A stretch of 29,877 bases of DNA from JBQTHI01 sp052390035 (GTDB taxonomy: Bacteria > Actinomycetota > Acidimicrobiia > Spongiisociales > ZC4RG35), in NCBI GenBank assembly GCA_052390035.1, contig JBQTHI010000113.1, forward strand, positions 1-29,877, read 5' to 3'. This document shows, piece by piece, positions 1-7,460 of the stretch. How positions within the stretch are numbered: position 1 is the first letter of the stretch; every line of letters starts with the position of its first letter. A program made the position numbers and the translations under genes. Under the pieces are notes generated by a model. That model searched no databases, had not been told where the DNA came from, and saw only the letters and a list, made by a program, of their open reading frames with translations.

Positions 1-28
1 TGGCCACATTCGGGCAATTGACGTCTCG

Positions 29-820
29 ATGAGCAACCTGATATGTGACATCGACGGGGTGATATATCGCGGAGAACGGGCGGTTTCGGGAAGCCCGGCA
101 GCCCTGGCCCGGTTCGAGGAGGCCGGATGGCGGATTCTGTTCTGCACCAACAACTCCAGCCGCACCAGAAAGACGGTGGCCGCCAGGATCAAAGCGATTG
201 CCGGCTACCGGGCGGTGCCCGAACAGGTGGTGTCCTCGGCTGCGGCGGGGGCGCAGCTCGTCGCCGAAACGCGACCGCCGACCTTGGTCCTCGGAGGGGA
301 CGGAATTGTAGAAGCCTTGGAGGAGGTGGCCGTCCCGGTGGTGGCCACCGCGGCGGAGGCGCGGGCATTGATGGTGGGCCTCGACCTGAAACTGTCCTAT
401 GCGCGGTTGCGCGAGGCGACGCTGGTGGTGGCGAGCGGAGGAAGGTTTGTCGCCACCAATCACGACGCCACCTATCCGGTGGAAGATGCTTTTTGGCCAG
501 GCGCCGGAGCACTGGTGGCGGCGGTCGAGGTTGCCTCCGGCATCAAAGCAGAGTTGGCCGGCAAACCTCACCAGCCCATCCGCGACTTGCTGCGCTCGCG
601 CCTTGCGCCGGGCCCCGTATGGGTGGTGGGAGACCGACCGGACACCGACCTGGCGATGGCCGCCGCCGAACCCGAATGGTCCTCGGCGCTGGTGTTGACG
701 GGCGCCGTGCAGAGTTCGGAGGGAGTCGACCCGCCGCCCGACCTGGCGGCGCCCGATTTGGCTGCCGTGGCCGATGAGCTGTTGGGGAGCCACCCCCGGA
801 CCGGTCAACCGGTCCGGTAG
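29..820 (+). CDS. HAD-IIA family sugar-phosphatase (NagD-like)
   Basis: Predicted HAD-superfamily hydrolase of the NagD/4-nitrophenylphosphatase type, a cytoplasmic phosphatase of 263 residues. Visible motifs are the nucleophile motif DIDGVIYRG (Asp7 and Asp9), the motif II region FCTNNSSRT near residue 40, the motif III lysine in AGKPHQP near residue 185, and the acidic motif GDRPDTDLAMA near residue 200. The large cap domain between motifs II and III is typical of subclass IIA. The physiological substrate cannot be read from the sequence. The frame is open upstream, so the ATG was chosen because the HAD fold begins four codons later; no strong ribosome binding site is visible. In M. tuberculosis the corresponding position, from memory, is Rv1692. 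The 3' end overlaps the convergent rhomboid gene by 16 bases. Confidence 0.88.
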   Translation: MSNLICDIDGVIYRGERAVSGSPAALARFEEAGWRILFCTNNSSRTRKTVAARIKAIAGYRAVPEQVVSSAAAGAQLVAETRPPTLVLGGDGIVEALEEVAVPVVATAAEARALMVGLDLKLSYARLREATLVVASGGRFVATNHDATYPVEDAFWPGAGALVAAVEVASGIKAELAGKPHQPIRDLLRSRLAPGPVWVVGDRPDTDLAMAAAEPEWSSALVLTGAVQSSEGVDPPPDLAAPDLAAVADELLGSHPRTGQPVR

Positions 821-1551
821 AGGCGGCCGACCTTGTAGAGGTCGTGGCTGGCGGTGCTGTGCCGACTAAGGGTCTTGCGTCCCACCAAGGCGACCAGCAC
901 TCCGAACACGAACCCGGCGACATGAGCCTCCCAGGCGACGTTGGTGTCGGACCCGGCGAGGAGGAACTGGGAGGCGAACCATATGACCAAAAAGGCCACG
1001 GCGGGGATGGCAAAGGACCAGAAGAAAAACGGGGGAATGATCGATGTGACCCTCGCCCGCGGGAATAAGACGGCATAAGCCCCCATTACCCCGGCGATCG
1101 CTCCGGAAGCGCCTACCACGGGGAGGGTGCTGTCGGGTCGGAGAAAGATGTGGGCGGCCGAAGCCACCAGGCCGGCCATGAGATAAAAGACCAGATAGCC
1201 CCCGCGGCCGAAGGCGTCTTCGACGTTGTTTCCAAAGATGAATAGCACCCAGAGGTTGGAGAGGATGTGTCCGAGACCGCCGTGAAAAAAGATCGAAGCG
1301 AGCACCGAGAACCAGACATTTTTGTCGGGAAAGGCCGGAGTGCCGCCGAGCTCACAAGGCGCGCCGGAGATCTCGGCGGGGGATAGGGGCGCACCGGTGG
1401 TCACCTCACACGGGATCGAAGCGGCCTCGTAAAGGTGTCTTTCCCCACCGCCTCCCTGGACGAAGAAGAAGATCAGAGCGGTTACTCCGATGATCGCCCA
1501 TGTGAGATAAGGGGTAGTGCGGCCGGGGTTGAGGTCTCGGATGGGGAGCAA
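805..1551 (-). CDS. Rhomboid family intramembrane serine protease
   Basis: Integral membrane serine protease of 248 residues. The serine of GASGAIAG and the histidine of AHVAGF form the expected Ser-His dyad, and the HILSNLW segment supplies the conserved His and Asn of the second helix. About six hydrophobic segments are seen. The loop between the first helix and the catalytic core contains two cysteines (in IPCEV and APCELGG), possibly a disulfide if it faces outside. The proposed start is TTG at 1551, giving M-LPIRDLNP, the usual rhomboid N-terminus, with an AAAGG sequence just upstream; the reading frame is open further upstream but lacks family similarity there. Substrates cannot be inferred. 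It is transcribed away from the small gene at 1582 and converges on the HAD phosphatase. Confidence 0.87.
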   Translation of the reverse strand: MLPIRDLNPGRTTPYLTWAIIGVTALIFFFVQGGGGERHLYEAASIPCEVTTGAPLSPAEISGAPCELGGTPAFPDKNVWFSVLASIFFHGGLGHILSNLWVLFIFGNNVEDAFGRGGYLVFYLMAGLVASAAHIFLRPDSTLPVVGASGAIAGVMGAYAVLFPRARVTSIIPPFFFWSFAIPAVAFLVIWFASQFLLAGSDTNVAWEAHVAGFVFGVLVALVGRKTLSRHSTASHDLYKVGRLYRTG

Positions 1552-1581
1552 TACGTCGACCTTTCCGTGTCCTGAGCGATA

Positions 1582-1767
1582 ATGGAACCGATGGATGCTA
1601 AGGCCGAACTCGAATTCATCGCGGCAGATCTCGACCAGTTGGCTTCCCTCGTCTCGGTGGAGGCAGCCGAGCTGGCGGCCCGGGTGGCCGATCGGCTCGT
1701 GCGGGCGCTGGACGCCCTCGACGAAGGCCCTGACGACGGGCCAATCGTCGAAGGGCAGGCGGACTGA
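1582..1767 (+). CDS. Small acidic conserved protein upstream of tlyA
   Basis: A 61-residue acidic, Ala/Leu/Asp-rich, probably helical protein with no recognised domain. The second ATG at 1591 is an alternative start. Its position directly before tlyA, with the stop codon overlapping the proposed tlyA start, matches the small hypothetical gene (Rv1693, from memory) in the same place in M. tuberculosis, which supports it being real. Coupling to tlyA suggests it helps bring ribosomes to the tlyA start. No function is proposed. Confidence 0.6.
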   Translation: MEPMDAKAELEFIAADLDQLASLVSVEAAELAARVADRLVRALDALDEGPDDGPIVEGQAD

Positions 1768-2495
1768 GCAGCTCGCGGGTCGATCAGGAGCTGGTCCGCC
1801 GAAGGCTGGCCCGGAGCCGCGCCGAGGCGAGAGACCTGATTGACCGGGGACTGGTTCTAATAGACGGTTCGGCAGCGTCGAAACCGTCGCAGGCGGTAAA
1901 GGCCGACGCCCTGGTCGAAATACTGGATGGGCCCCGATATGTGAGCCGGGCGGGAGCAAAGCTGGCTGCTGCGATCGAGGCGTTCGGGATCGTTGCGCAA
2001 GGTCGAAGCTGCCTCGACGTGGGCGCCTCGACCGGTGGCTTTACCGACTGCCTGCTCCGTCACGGGGCCCGCCGGGTGGTGGCGGTCGATGTCGGAGTTG
2101 GGCAGATGGCTGCGGCGCTGAGCGCACATCAAGCGGTGACGGTCTTGGAAAACACCGACATTCGTTCGCTGCAAGCCGCCGACGGGCCATTCGACCTGGT
2201 AGCGGTGGACCTCTCTTTCATTTCCGTCTGTGCGGTGGCGGCAACGCTGGCCGAGTTGGTCGGCGCCGGGGGCGATGTCGTGGTGCTGGTCAAGCCCCAA
2301 TTCGAGGTGGGGCGAGAACGCATCGGACGCGGAGTGGTCAGGAAACCCGAGTGGCGAATAGAGGCGATCGCCAAGGTCGAGGACTGTCTATCGGGGGCCG
2401 GCCTCGATACTCTCGGCGTCATGGAGTCGCCAGTGACCGGTGAACGCGGTAATCAAGAATATCTGCTCTGGGCCAGGCCACGGAACCGAGGCTGA
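1764..2495 (+). CDS. tlyA: TlyA family rRNA 2'-O-methyltransferase, apparent CTG start
   Basis: TlyA-type SAM-dependent methyltransferase; characterised members 2'-O-methylate 16S and 23S rRNA, a modification linked to capreomycin sensitivity. An N-terminal S4 RNA-binding domain is encoded from about 1779 (RVDQELVRRRLARSRAEA, then DLIDRGLVLIDG). It is followed by the FtsJ/RrmJ-like methyltransferase domain with SRAGAKLAAAIEAF, the SAM loop LDVGASTGGFTDCLL, and VDLSFIS and LVKPQFEVGRE. The methyltransferase K-D-K-E residues appear present. Between the in-frame stop at 1731 and GTG 1941 there is no ATG, GTG or TTG, yet the S4 domain lies there, so I start at CTG 1764. That codon forms a CTGA overlap with the upstream stop and follows a purine-rich stretch. 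Starting at GTG 1941 would remove the S4 domain. Length with the CTG start is 243 residues, near the family norm. Confidence 0.88.
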   Translation: MSSSRVDQELVRRRLARSRAEARDLIDRGLVLIDGSAASKPSQAVKADALVEILDGPRYVSRAGAKLAAAIEAFGIVAQGRSCLDVGASTGGFTDCLLRHGARRVVAVDVGVGQMAAALSAHQAVTVLENTDIRSLQAADGPFDLVAVDLSFISVCAVAATLAELVGAGGDVVVLVKPQFEVGRERIGRGVVRKPEWRIEAIAKVEDCLSGAGLDTLGVMESPVTGERGNQEYLLWARPRNRG

Positions 2496-2498
2496 CCG

Positions 2499-3314
2499 GT
2501 GAAAGTAGGCCTCACCATCCACGCCAGCAAGCCGGCCCCAGCCGCCTTCGCCCGCAAGTTCGCCGACGCCGCGGAGGCAGCCGGACACGAAGTGGTCGGG
2601 GACGACATCACTTCCCGACTCCTTGGACGCCCGGTCGGAAATGGCCGACCTGAGATCATCATCGCCGCGGGAGGGGACGGCACCGTACTCGCCGCCGCCC
2701 GGCGCGCCCTCGTGCTCGATGTGCCGGTGCTCGGATTCAATCTCGGAACGATCGGCTTTCTGGCGGAGGCTGAGGTATCCGACCTCCATCGGGTGGTGGA
2801 TGCGCTCAGTACCGGGGCGATGGTGGAGCAAACCCGGATGACAATCGGGGCCCGGATCGGAGACTCCGGCAACGTTGTGCTTGGCATCAACGATGTGGTC
2901 ATGGAGAAGATCCACAGCCAGCGATTGGTGTTCTTGCAGGTCGACGTGGACGGGGAGACGTTTCTCACTTATCGGGCCGACGGAATCGTCGCCGCCACCT
3001 CGACCGGGTCGACGGCCTATTCGTTCTCGGCCGGCGGGCCGCTGGTCGATCCTCATGTTGAGGCGCTCCTTCTGACCCCGGTCGCCCCCCACTCGCTGTT
3101 CAACCGCACTCTGGTGCTCAAACCCGATGCCCGGATCAGGATCGAGGTGACAGCCGACCGGCCGGTCCGAGTGAGCGTCGACGGGGTTGAGACCGGGTTT
3201 CTCGGTGAGGGAGGGATCGTCGAAATTGCCCGTGGCGAACGGCCCGCCCGGACCGTCTCCTTCGACTCAACATCGTTTCCCCAGACCGTCAAACAAAAGT
3301 TCCGGTTGGGTTGA
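2499..3314 (+). CDS. nadK: NAD kinase
   Basis: ATP/polyphosphate-dependent NAD kinase (271 residues) that phosphorylates NAD to NADP in the cytoplasm. Motifs are the diagnostic AAGGDGTVLAAAR near residue 55, the nucleotide-site segment GFNLGTIGFLAEAE, the adenine-binding NDVVMEK, and the glycine-rich GSTAYSFSAGGPLVDP. The C-terminal beta domain follows with VSVDGVETG. It starts with GTG three bases after the tlyA stop, and its TGA stop overlaps the recN ATG by one base (TGATG). The tlyA-nadK-recN order is widely conserved in bacteria. Confidence 0.96.
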   Translation: MKVGLTIHASKPAPAAFARKFADAAEAAGHEVVGDDITSRLLGRPVGNGRPEIIIAAGGDGTVLAAARRALVLDVPVLGFNLGTIGFLAEAEVSDLHRVVDALSTGAMVEQTRMTIGARIGDSGNVVLGINDVVMEKIHSQRLVFLQVDVDGETFLTYRADGIVAATSTGSTAYSFSAGGPLVDPHVEALLLTPVAPHSLFNRTLVLKPDARIRIEVTADRPVRVSVDGVETGFLGEGGIVEIARGERPARTVSFDSTSFPQTVKQKFRLG

Positions 3315-4930
3315 TGCTCGACGAACTCGTGGTCCGCAACCTGGGTGTCATCGAAGACGCCCGCATACATCCTGGTCCCGGACTGACCGTGATTACCGGG
3401 GAGACCGGTGCGGGTAAGACCTTGTTGGTGGGCGCCCTCCGGCTCCTACAGGGGTCCGATTCCCGCCCGGATCTGATCGGTCCGTTTTCGGCCGAGGCCG
3501 TGATCGAGGCGCGCTTCCTGGCCGGCGCCTCGGAAGTCGTTATCGGGAAACGGATGCAGAAGGAGGGCAGGAGTCGCGCCTATCTGAACGGTTCGCTCGC
3601 CTCTGCCAGAGCGGTGGCGGAGGCGGTCGCCGAACAGGTCGACCTGATCGGACAACACGACCAACTGTCGCTGACCCGACCGGCCGAAGTTCTTTCGCTG
3701 GTTGACTCCCAACTGGATCGATCGGGCATTGCCCTGCTCGGGAAGTTCCGAACGCTTCGGGACCAAGTGGAAGAGTTGGCCTCCGCCCGTGACCGGCTGG
3801 GCGGAGACCGCCGTGCCCTGGCCCGGGAACTCGACCTGCTTCGCTTCCAGGCCGGCGAGATTGAGCGAGCCGGTTTCAAGCCGGGCGACGACGCCGAGCT
3901 GACTGAGATTGCCGATCGTCTTCGGCACGCCAGCCAGATCACCGAGCGGTTGGCAGCGGCGACGGCGGGAGTCGATAGAGCGGCCAACGACCTCGGTTGG
4001 GCGTTGGAGGATCTGCGCAAGGCGGCCCAGCTCGATCCCGGGTTGACACCACTGGCGGAGGCGGGCCGACTTGGTTCTGAAACCATCGCCGATTGGGGCC
4101 GGGAACTCCGACACTCGGCCGAGGCCGTGGTAAGCGACCCCGAACAGCAAGAGCTGGTCGAGTCCCGGCTGACCCTGCTGGGAGAGCTGAGACGGAAATA
4201 CGGGGGGACGGTGGAGGAGGTGCTCACCTTTGGAAAGGAGGCCGGGGCCCGGGGGGAGGAGATCTCAACGCTGCTCGAACGAGCCGGGAGCATCGACACC
4301 GACCTCGGGCGACTCACCCGGGAGTTGGAGGAGATCGGCGATCGGTTGAGGACCGCCCGGGCTCGGGCCGGGGAGCGCCTCGTCAAAAATGCTCGAAGGC
4401 ACCTGCTTGATCTGGGTTTGATCGATCCAACGCTGCAAGTGGAAGTTGGGGAGCGGGTCAGGCTGTTGTTCGCATCCGATCGCCGCCTCGAGGCGGGAGA
4501 GGCAAGCCGGGTGGCGAGCGGTGGAGAGCTGTCCCGATTGGTGTTGTCGTTGAGACTGGCGAGCGGTGTGGGCTCGGGCTCATCAGCGGCGGTCGTTTTT
4601 GACGAGATCGATGCGGGGCTGGGAGGAGCTACCGCCCTGGCGATGGGCCGCAAGCTCGACTCTCTCGCCGCCGATCGCCAGGTCATGTGCGTGACCCACC
4701 TTCCCCAGGTTGCGGCGTTTGCAGCTCATCACTTGGTCGTCGAACGCCAGGGCGCCCGAGCGGAGGTCCGGCAGGTGGAAGGGGACCAGCGGACTGTTGA
4801 GGTGGCGAGGATGCTCGCCGGTCTCCCCGACTCGGAAAGGGGACGGGAGGCAGCGGCCGAACTGCTCGACCTGGCCACATCCAACCATCCCAATAAAGAA
4901 TTGGGCGGAAACCGCACCCTATCGCAGTAG
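3314..4930 (+). CDS. recN: DNA repair protein RecN
   Basis: SMC-like ATPase that acts in double-strand break repair. The protein is 538 residues. The N-terminal ABC half has ITGETGAGKTLLVGAL (Walker A near residue 30) and the conserved DLIGQHDQLSL motif near residue 110. The central part (about 140 to 370) is a charged helical coiled coil. The C-terminal half has the ABC signature ASGGELSRLVLSLRLA near 395 and Walker B VVFDEIDAGLGG near 425, then VTHLPQVAAFA. ATG 3314 gives MLDELVVRNLGVI, the standard RecN beginning; a TTG one codon earlier is possible but less likely. Confidence 0.95.
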   Translation: MLDELVVRNLGVIEDARIHPGPGLTVITGETGAGKTLLVGALRLLQGSDSRPDLIGPFSAEAVIEARFLAGASEVVIGKRMQKEGRSRAYLNGSLASARAVAEAVAEQVDLIGQHDQLSLTRPAEVLSLVDSQLDRSGIALLGKFRTLRDQVEELASARDRLGGDRRALARELDLLRFQAGEIERAGFKPGDDAELTEIADRLRHASQITERLAAATAGVDRAANDLGWALEDLRKAAQLDPGLTPLAEAGRLGSETIADWGRELRHSAEAVVSDPEQQELVESRLTLLGELRRKYGGTVEEVLTFGKEAGARGEEISTLLERAGSIDTDLGRLTRELEEIGDRLRTARARAGERLVKNARRHLLDLGLIDPTLQVEVGERVRLLFASDRRLEAGEASRVASGGELSRLVLSLRLASGVGSGSSAAVVFDEIDAGLGGATALAMGRKLDSLAADRQVMCVTHLPQVAAFAAHHLVVERQGARAEVRQVEGDQRTVEVARMLAGLPDSERGREAAAELLDLATSNHPNKELGGNRTLSQ

Positions 4931-4940
4931 GTTGGCGGTG

Positions 4941-5705
4941 ATGGAGGAGATCCTGGTCAAGGCTGATGGGGCGGTGACCCAGATCGTCCTCAACCGGCCC
5001 GAGCGTCGCAACCCGCTGAGCCTCTCGATGATGGGTGAGGTGATCGAAGCGCTGACGACCCTTCCGGCAGATACCCAGGTGGTTGTCGTCAGCGGCGCGG
5101 GCCGAGCCTTCTCCGCCGGGCACGACCTAACCGAAGTAGTCGCCGCCGATCTTGAGCAGGCCACCCTGATATTCGACCGATGCACCGAGATGATGGTGGC
5201 CATCCAGAGAATCCCCCAGCCGGTCATCGCCAGGGTGCACGGCGTGGCCACCGCCGCCGGGTGCCAATTGGTGGCGGCGACCGACCTGGCGGTGGCGGCC
5301 CGATCGGCCCGCTTTGCGACCCCGGGGGTCCGGATCGGGCTGTTCTGCGCAACGCCGATGGTGCCGCTAACCCGGGCAATCGGGCGCAAACGATCGATGG
5401 AGATGCTGCTCACCGGCGAGATGATCGATGCGAATACCGCCGCCGATTGGGGCCTCGTCAACCGGGTGGTCGACGACGACCAACTAGATACCGCGGTCGA
5501 CGAATTGGTCGACTCCATCCTCGGGTATTCGCCGGCGGCTATCGGTCTTGGTAAACGAGCCTTCTACGCCCAGATCGACGTCGATCAGGCCCAGGCCTAC
5601 GACCACACCAAGGCAGTGATGGTGGCCAACGCCATGATGGACGACTCGCGAGAGGGCATCTCCGCATTCTTGGAGAAGCGGTCGCCAAAATGGACCGGGA
5701 GATGA
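4941..5705 (+). CDS. Enoyl-CoA hydratase/isomerase family protein (ECHDC3-like)
   Basis: Crotonase-fold protein of 254 residues. The oxyanion-hole segment SGAGRAFSAGHDL (near residue 55) and the second glycine-rich segment RVHGVATAAGCQLVAATD (near 100) are clear. The two glutamates used by classical enoyl-CoA hydratases are not seen: GCE is GCQ, and PE in the FxxPE segment is replaced in FATPGVRIGLF. The GLFCATPMV stretch resembles the poorly characterised ECHDC3 branch. The reaction is therefore uncertain. The ATG is 10 bases after the recN stop; an in-frame GTG at 4938 is an alternative. The last codons overlap the acyl-CoA synthetase start as ATGA, which ties the two into one acyl-CoA function. 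Confidence 0.88.
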   Translation: MEEILVKADGAVTQIVLNRPERRNPLSLSMMGEVIEALTTLPADTQVVVVSGAGRAFSAGHDLTEVVAADLEQATLIFDRCTEMMVAIQRIPQPVIARVHGVATAAGCQLVAATDLAVAARSARFATPGVRIGLFCATPMVPLTRAIGRKRSMEMLLTGEMIDANTAADWGLVNRVVDDDQLDTAVDELVDSILGYSPAAIGLGKRAFYAQIDVDQAQAYDHTKAVMVANAMMDDSREGISAFLEKRSPKWTGR

Positions 5706-7327
5706 ACGTTTTCGCCCCCGACCCCACCTCCGTCACCCAGCTGACTCCGCTCCTCTTCCTCGAGAGATCAGCCGACGTTTTTCCCGACAAACCGGCCATC
5801 GTCTACGGCGACAGAGTCATCAATTACCGCCAGTTCCGGGAGTCGACGACCCGCCTGGCCAACGCATTGCGCGAGAGTGGCATCGGTCCGGGCGACCGCA
5901 TCGCCTATCTGATGCCCAACCTACCGGAGATGCTGATCGCTCACTTTGCCGTTCCCTTGGCGGGAGCGGTGCTGGTGGCGATCAACACCCGACTGTCTGG
6001 CCCCGAAATCGAGTACATCCTTCAGCATTCGGGCTCGTCGATGCTGGTAGTCGACTCTGCCCTTTACCCGGTCATCGAGACTCACCTCGACGCGGTCGCC
6101 GATCTCAAAGAAGTGGTGGTGCTGGTCGACGGCCAGGGAGACGCTCCGATCGGGCCCACCTCTTACTCGGATCTGATGGCCCGCGGATCCGACGCATCGT
6201 GGGTCTACCGGGTCGACAACGAGCACCGGCCCATCTCGATCAACTACACGTCGGGTACGACGGGACGCCCCAAAGGGGTTCAATACACCCATCGGGGGGC
6301 ATATCTCAACGCCCTCGCCGAGTTGCTCCACTCGCGCCATCACCCCGACTCGGTTTACCTCTGGACCCTGCCGATGTTCCATTGCAACGGGTGGTGCACC
6401 ACATGGGCGATTGCCGCCTTGGGCGGGACCAATGTGTGCCTGCGGACGGTCGATCCCGGCCTGATTTGGGATCTAATCCACCATCGGGGCGTCACCCATC
6501 TCAATGCCGCACCCACCGTGCTGATCTCTCTTGCCAACCATGAAGCCGCCGCTCCCATCGGCCGTACCTTTACCGTAACCACCGCTGGTGCACCGCCCAG
6601 TCCCACCATCATCAGCCAGATGGCGGGCTTGGGCATCGACCTGGTCCATCTGTACGGGCTGACAGAGACCTACGGCCCCTACACGGTGTGCGAGATCCAG
6701 CCGAATTGGGAGGCGAGCGGAGAGGCAAGGATGCGACTGCAGGCCCGCCAGGGAGTGGCTTTCGTGGGCGCAGATCCGATCCGAGTGGTAGATGAGCAGA
6801 TGAACGATGTGCCCCGAGATGGGGAGTCGATGGGCGAAGTGGTGATGCGCGGCAACAACGTGATGTCCGGCTACTACAACGATCCCGATGCCACGGCGAC
6901 CGCCTTCCGCGGCGGGTGGTTCCACTCGGGCGACCTGGCCGTCTGGCATCCCGACGGGTACATCGAACTGCGTGACCGCGCCAAAGACATCATCATCTCG
7001 GGGGGCGAGAACATCTCGACCATCGAGGTCGAGCAGGCGATCGCCAGTCACCCGGCGGTGATGGAATGTGCCGTCGTGGCCATGCCCCACGAACATTGGG
7101 GGGAGCGGCCCAAGGCGTTTGTGGTGCTGAAGGCGGGGACCGCCGCCTCTGGCCCTGAGACCATCGGACCTGAGATCATCGAACATGTGAAGGCTCGGCT
7201 GGCCAAGTTCAAGGCACCCGACGAGGTGGAGATCGTCGAAACGCTCCCCAAGACCTCGACCGGGAAAATCCAGAAATATGTGCTGCGCGAAAAAGTGTGG
7301 GCTGGTCAGGAGAGGCGAATTCACTGA
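5702..7327 (+). CDS. Acyl-CoA synthetase (AMP-binding, medium/long-chain type)
   Basis: ANL-superfamily acid:CoA ligase (541 residues) forming an acyl-adenylate and then an acyl-CoA. The AMP-binding P-loop motif NYTSGTTGRPKGVQYTH is near residue 180, LPMFHCNGW is near 225, the YGLTETYGP motif is near 320, and the hinge region HSGDLAVWHPDGYIELRDR is near 410. The C-terminal GGENIS and the catalytic lysine in KTSTGKIQKY near residue 525 are present. LPMFHCNGW is typical of a subgroup including plant and bacterial acyl-activating enzymes; chain length is not resolved. The ATG at 5702 overlaps the upstream stop (ATGA); an in-frame ATG at 5690 is an alternative. Confidence 0.93.
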   Translation: MNVFAPDPTSVTQLTPLLFLERSADVFPDKPAIVYGDRVINYRQFRESTTRLANALRESGIGPGDRIAYLMPNLPEMLIAHFAVPLAGAVLVAINTRLSGPEIEYILQHSGSSMLVVDSALYPVIETHLDAVADLKEVVVLVDGQGDAPIGPTSYSDLMARGSDASWVYRVDNEHRPISINYTSGTTGRPKGVQYTHRGAYLNALAELLHSRHHPDSVYLWTLPMFHCNGWCTTWAIAALGGTNVCLRTVDPGLIWDLIHHRGVTHLNAAPTVLISLANHEAAAPIGRTFTVTTAGAPPSPTIISQMAGLGIDLVHLYGLTETYGPYTVCEIQPNWEASGEARMRLQARQGVAFVGADPIRVVDEQMNDVPRDGESMGEVVMRGNNVMSGYYNDPDATATAFRGGWFHSGDLAVWHPDGYIELRDRAKDIIISGGENISTIEVEQAIASHPAVMECAVVAMPHEHWGERPKAFVVLKAGTAASGPETIGPEIIEHVKARLAKFKAPDEVEIVETLPKTSTGKIQKYVLREKVWAGQERRIH

Positions 7328-7446
7328 TCCTCCGTAAGGTCCACCCAATCCGACTCCTCGCAGTTGGCGGCTGGCCGGCGCCGGCAATCGTTACCACTGC
7401 ACCGTGGTCCGAGCGGGGGATCAACCGGTTGGGGCTCGGGTCGTGG

Positions 7447-7452
7447 TACCGT
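7447..7452 (+). promoter_or_regulatory. Possible -10 element (TACCGT) for leaderless pyrG
   Basis: TACCGT fits the actinobacterial TANNNT -10 pattern and ends 8 bases before the GTG start of pyrG, where no Shine-Dalgarno sequence is visible. No convincing -35 is seen. The preceding 120-base gap also holds a 12-base GC palindrome at 7374 to 7385 of unknown meaning. Confidence 0.3.
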
Positions 7453-7460
7453 GGGCTCCC

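Noticed and set aside
1552..1959. N-terminal extension of the rhomboid frame by 136 codons
   Set aside because: The extension is Arg/Pro-rich, antisense to the small gene and tlyA start, and the recognisable rhomboid N-terminus (LPIRDLNP) begins at the TTG.
3580..4686. Long Ser/Arg-rich minus-strand frame of 368 codons opposite recN
   Set aside because: Typical antisense shadow of a high-GC gene; composition is low complexity and no family motif appears.
4710..4940. N-terminal extension of the crotonase frame into recN
   Set aside because: It overlaps the conserved RecN C-terminus in another frame and has low-complexity Arg/Ser content; the crotonase fold starts at MEEILVKADG.
7374..7385. 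12-base palindrome GCCGGCGCCGGC between the acyl-CoA synthetase and pyrG
   Set aside because: Short, all G/C and self-complementary without a loop; expected by chance in GC-rich DNA and not convincing as terminator or operator.
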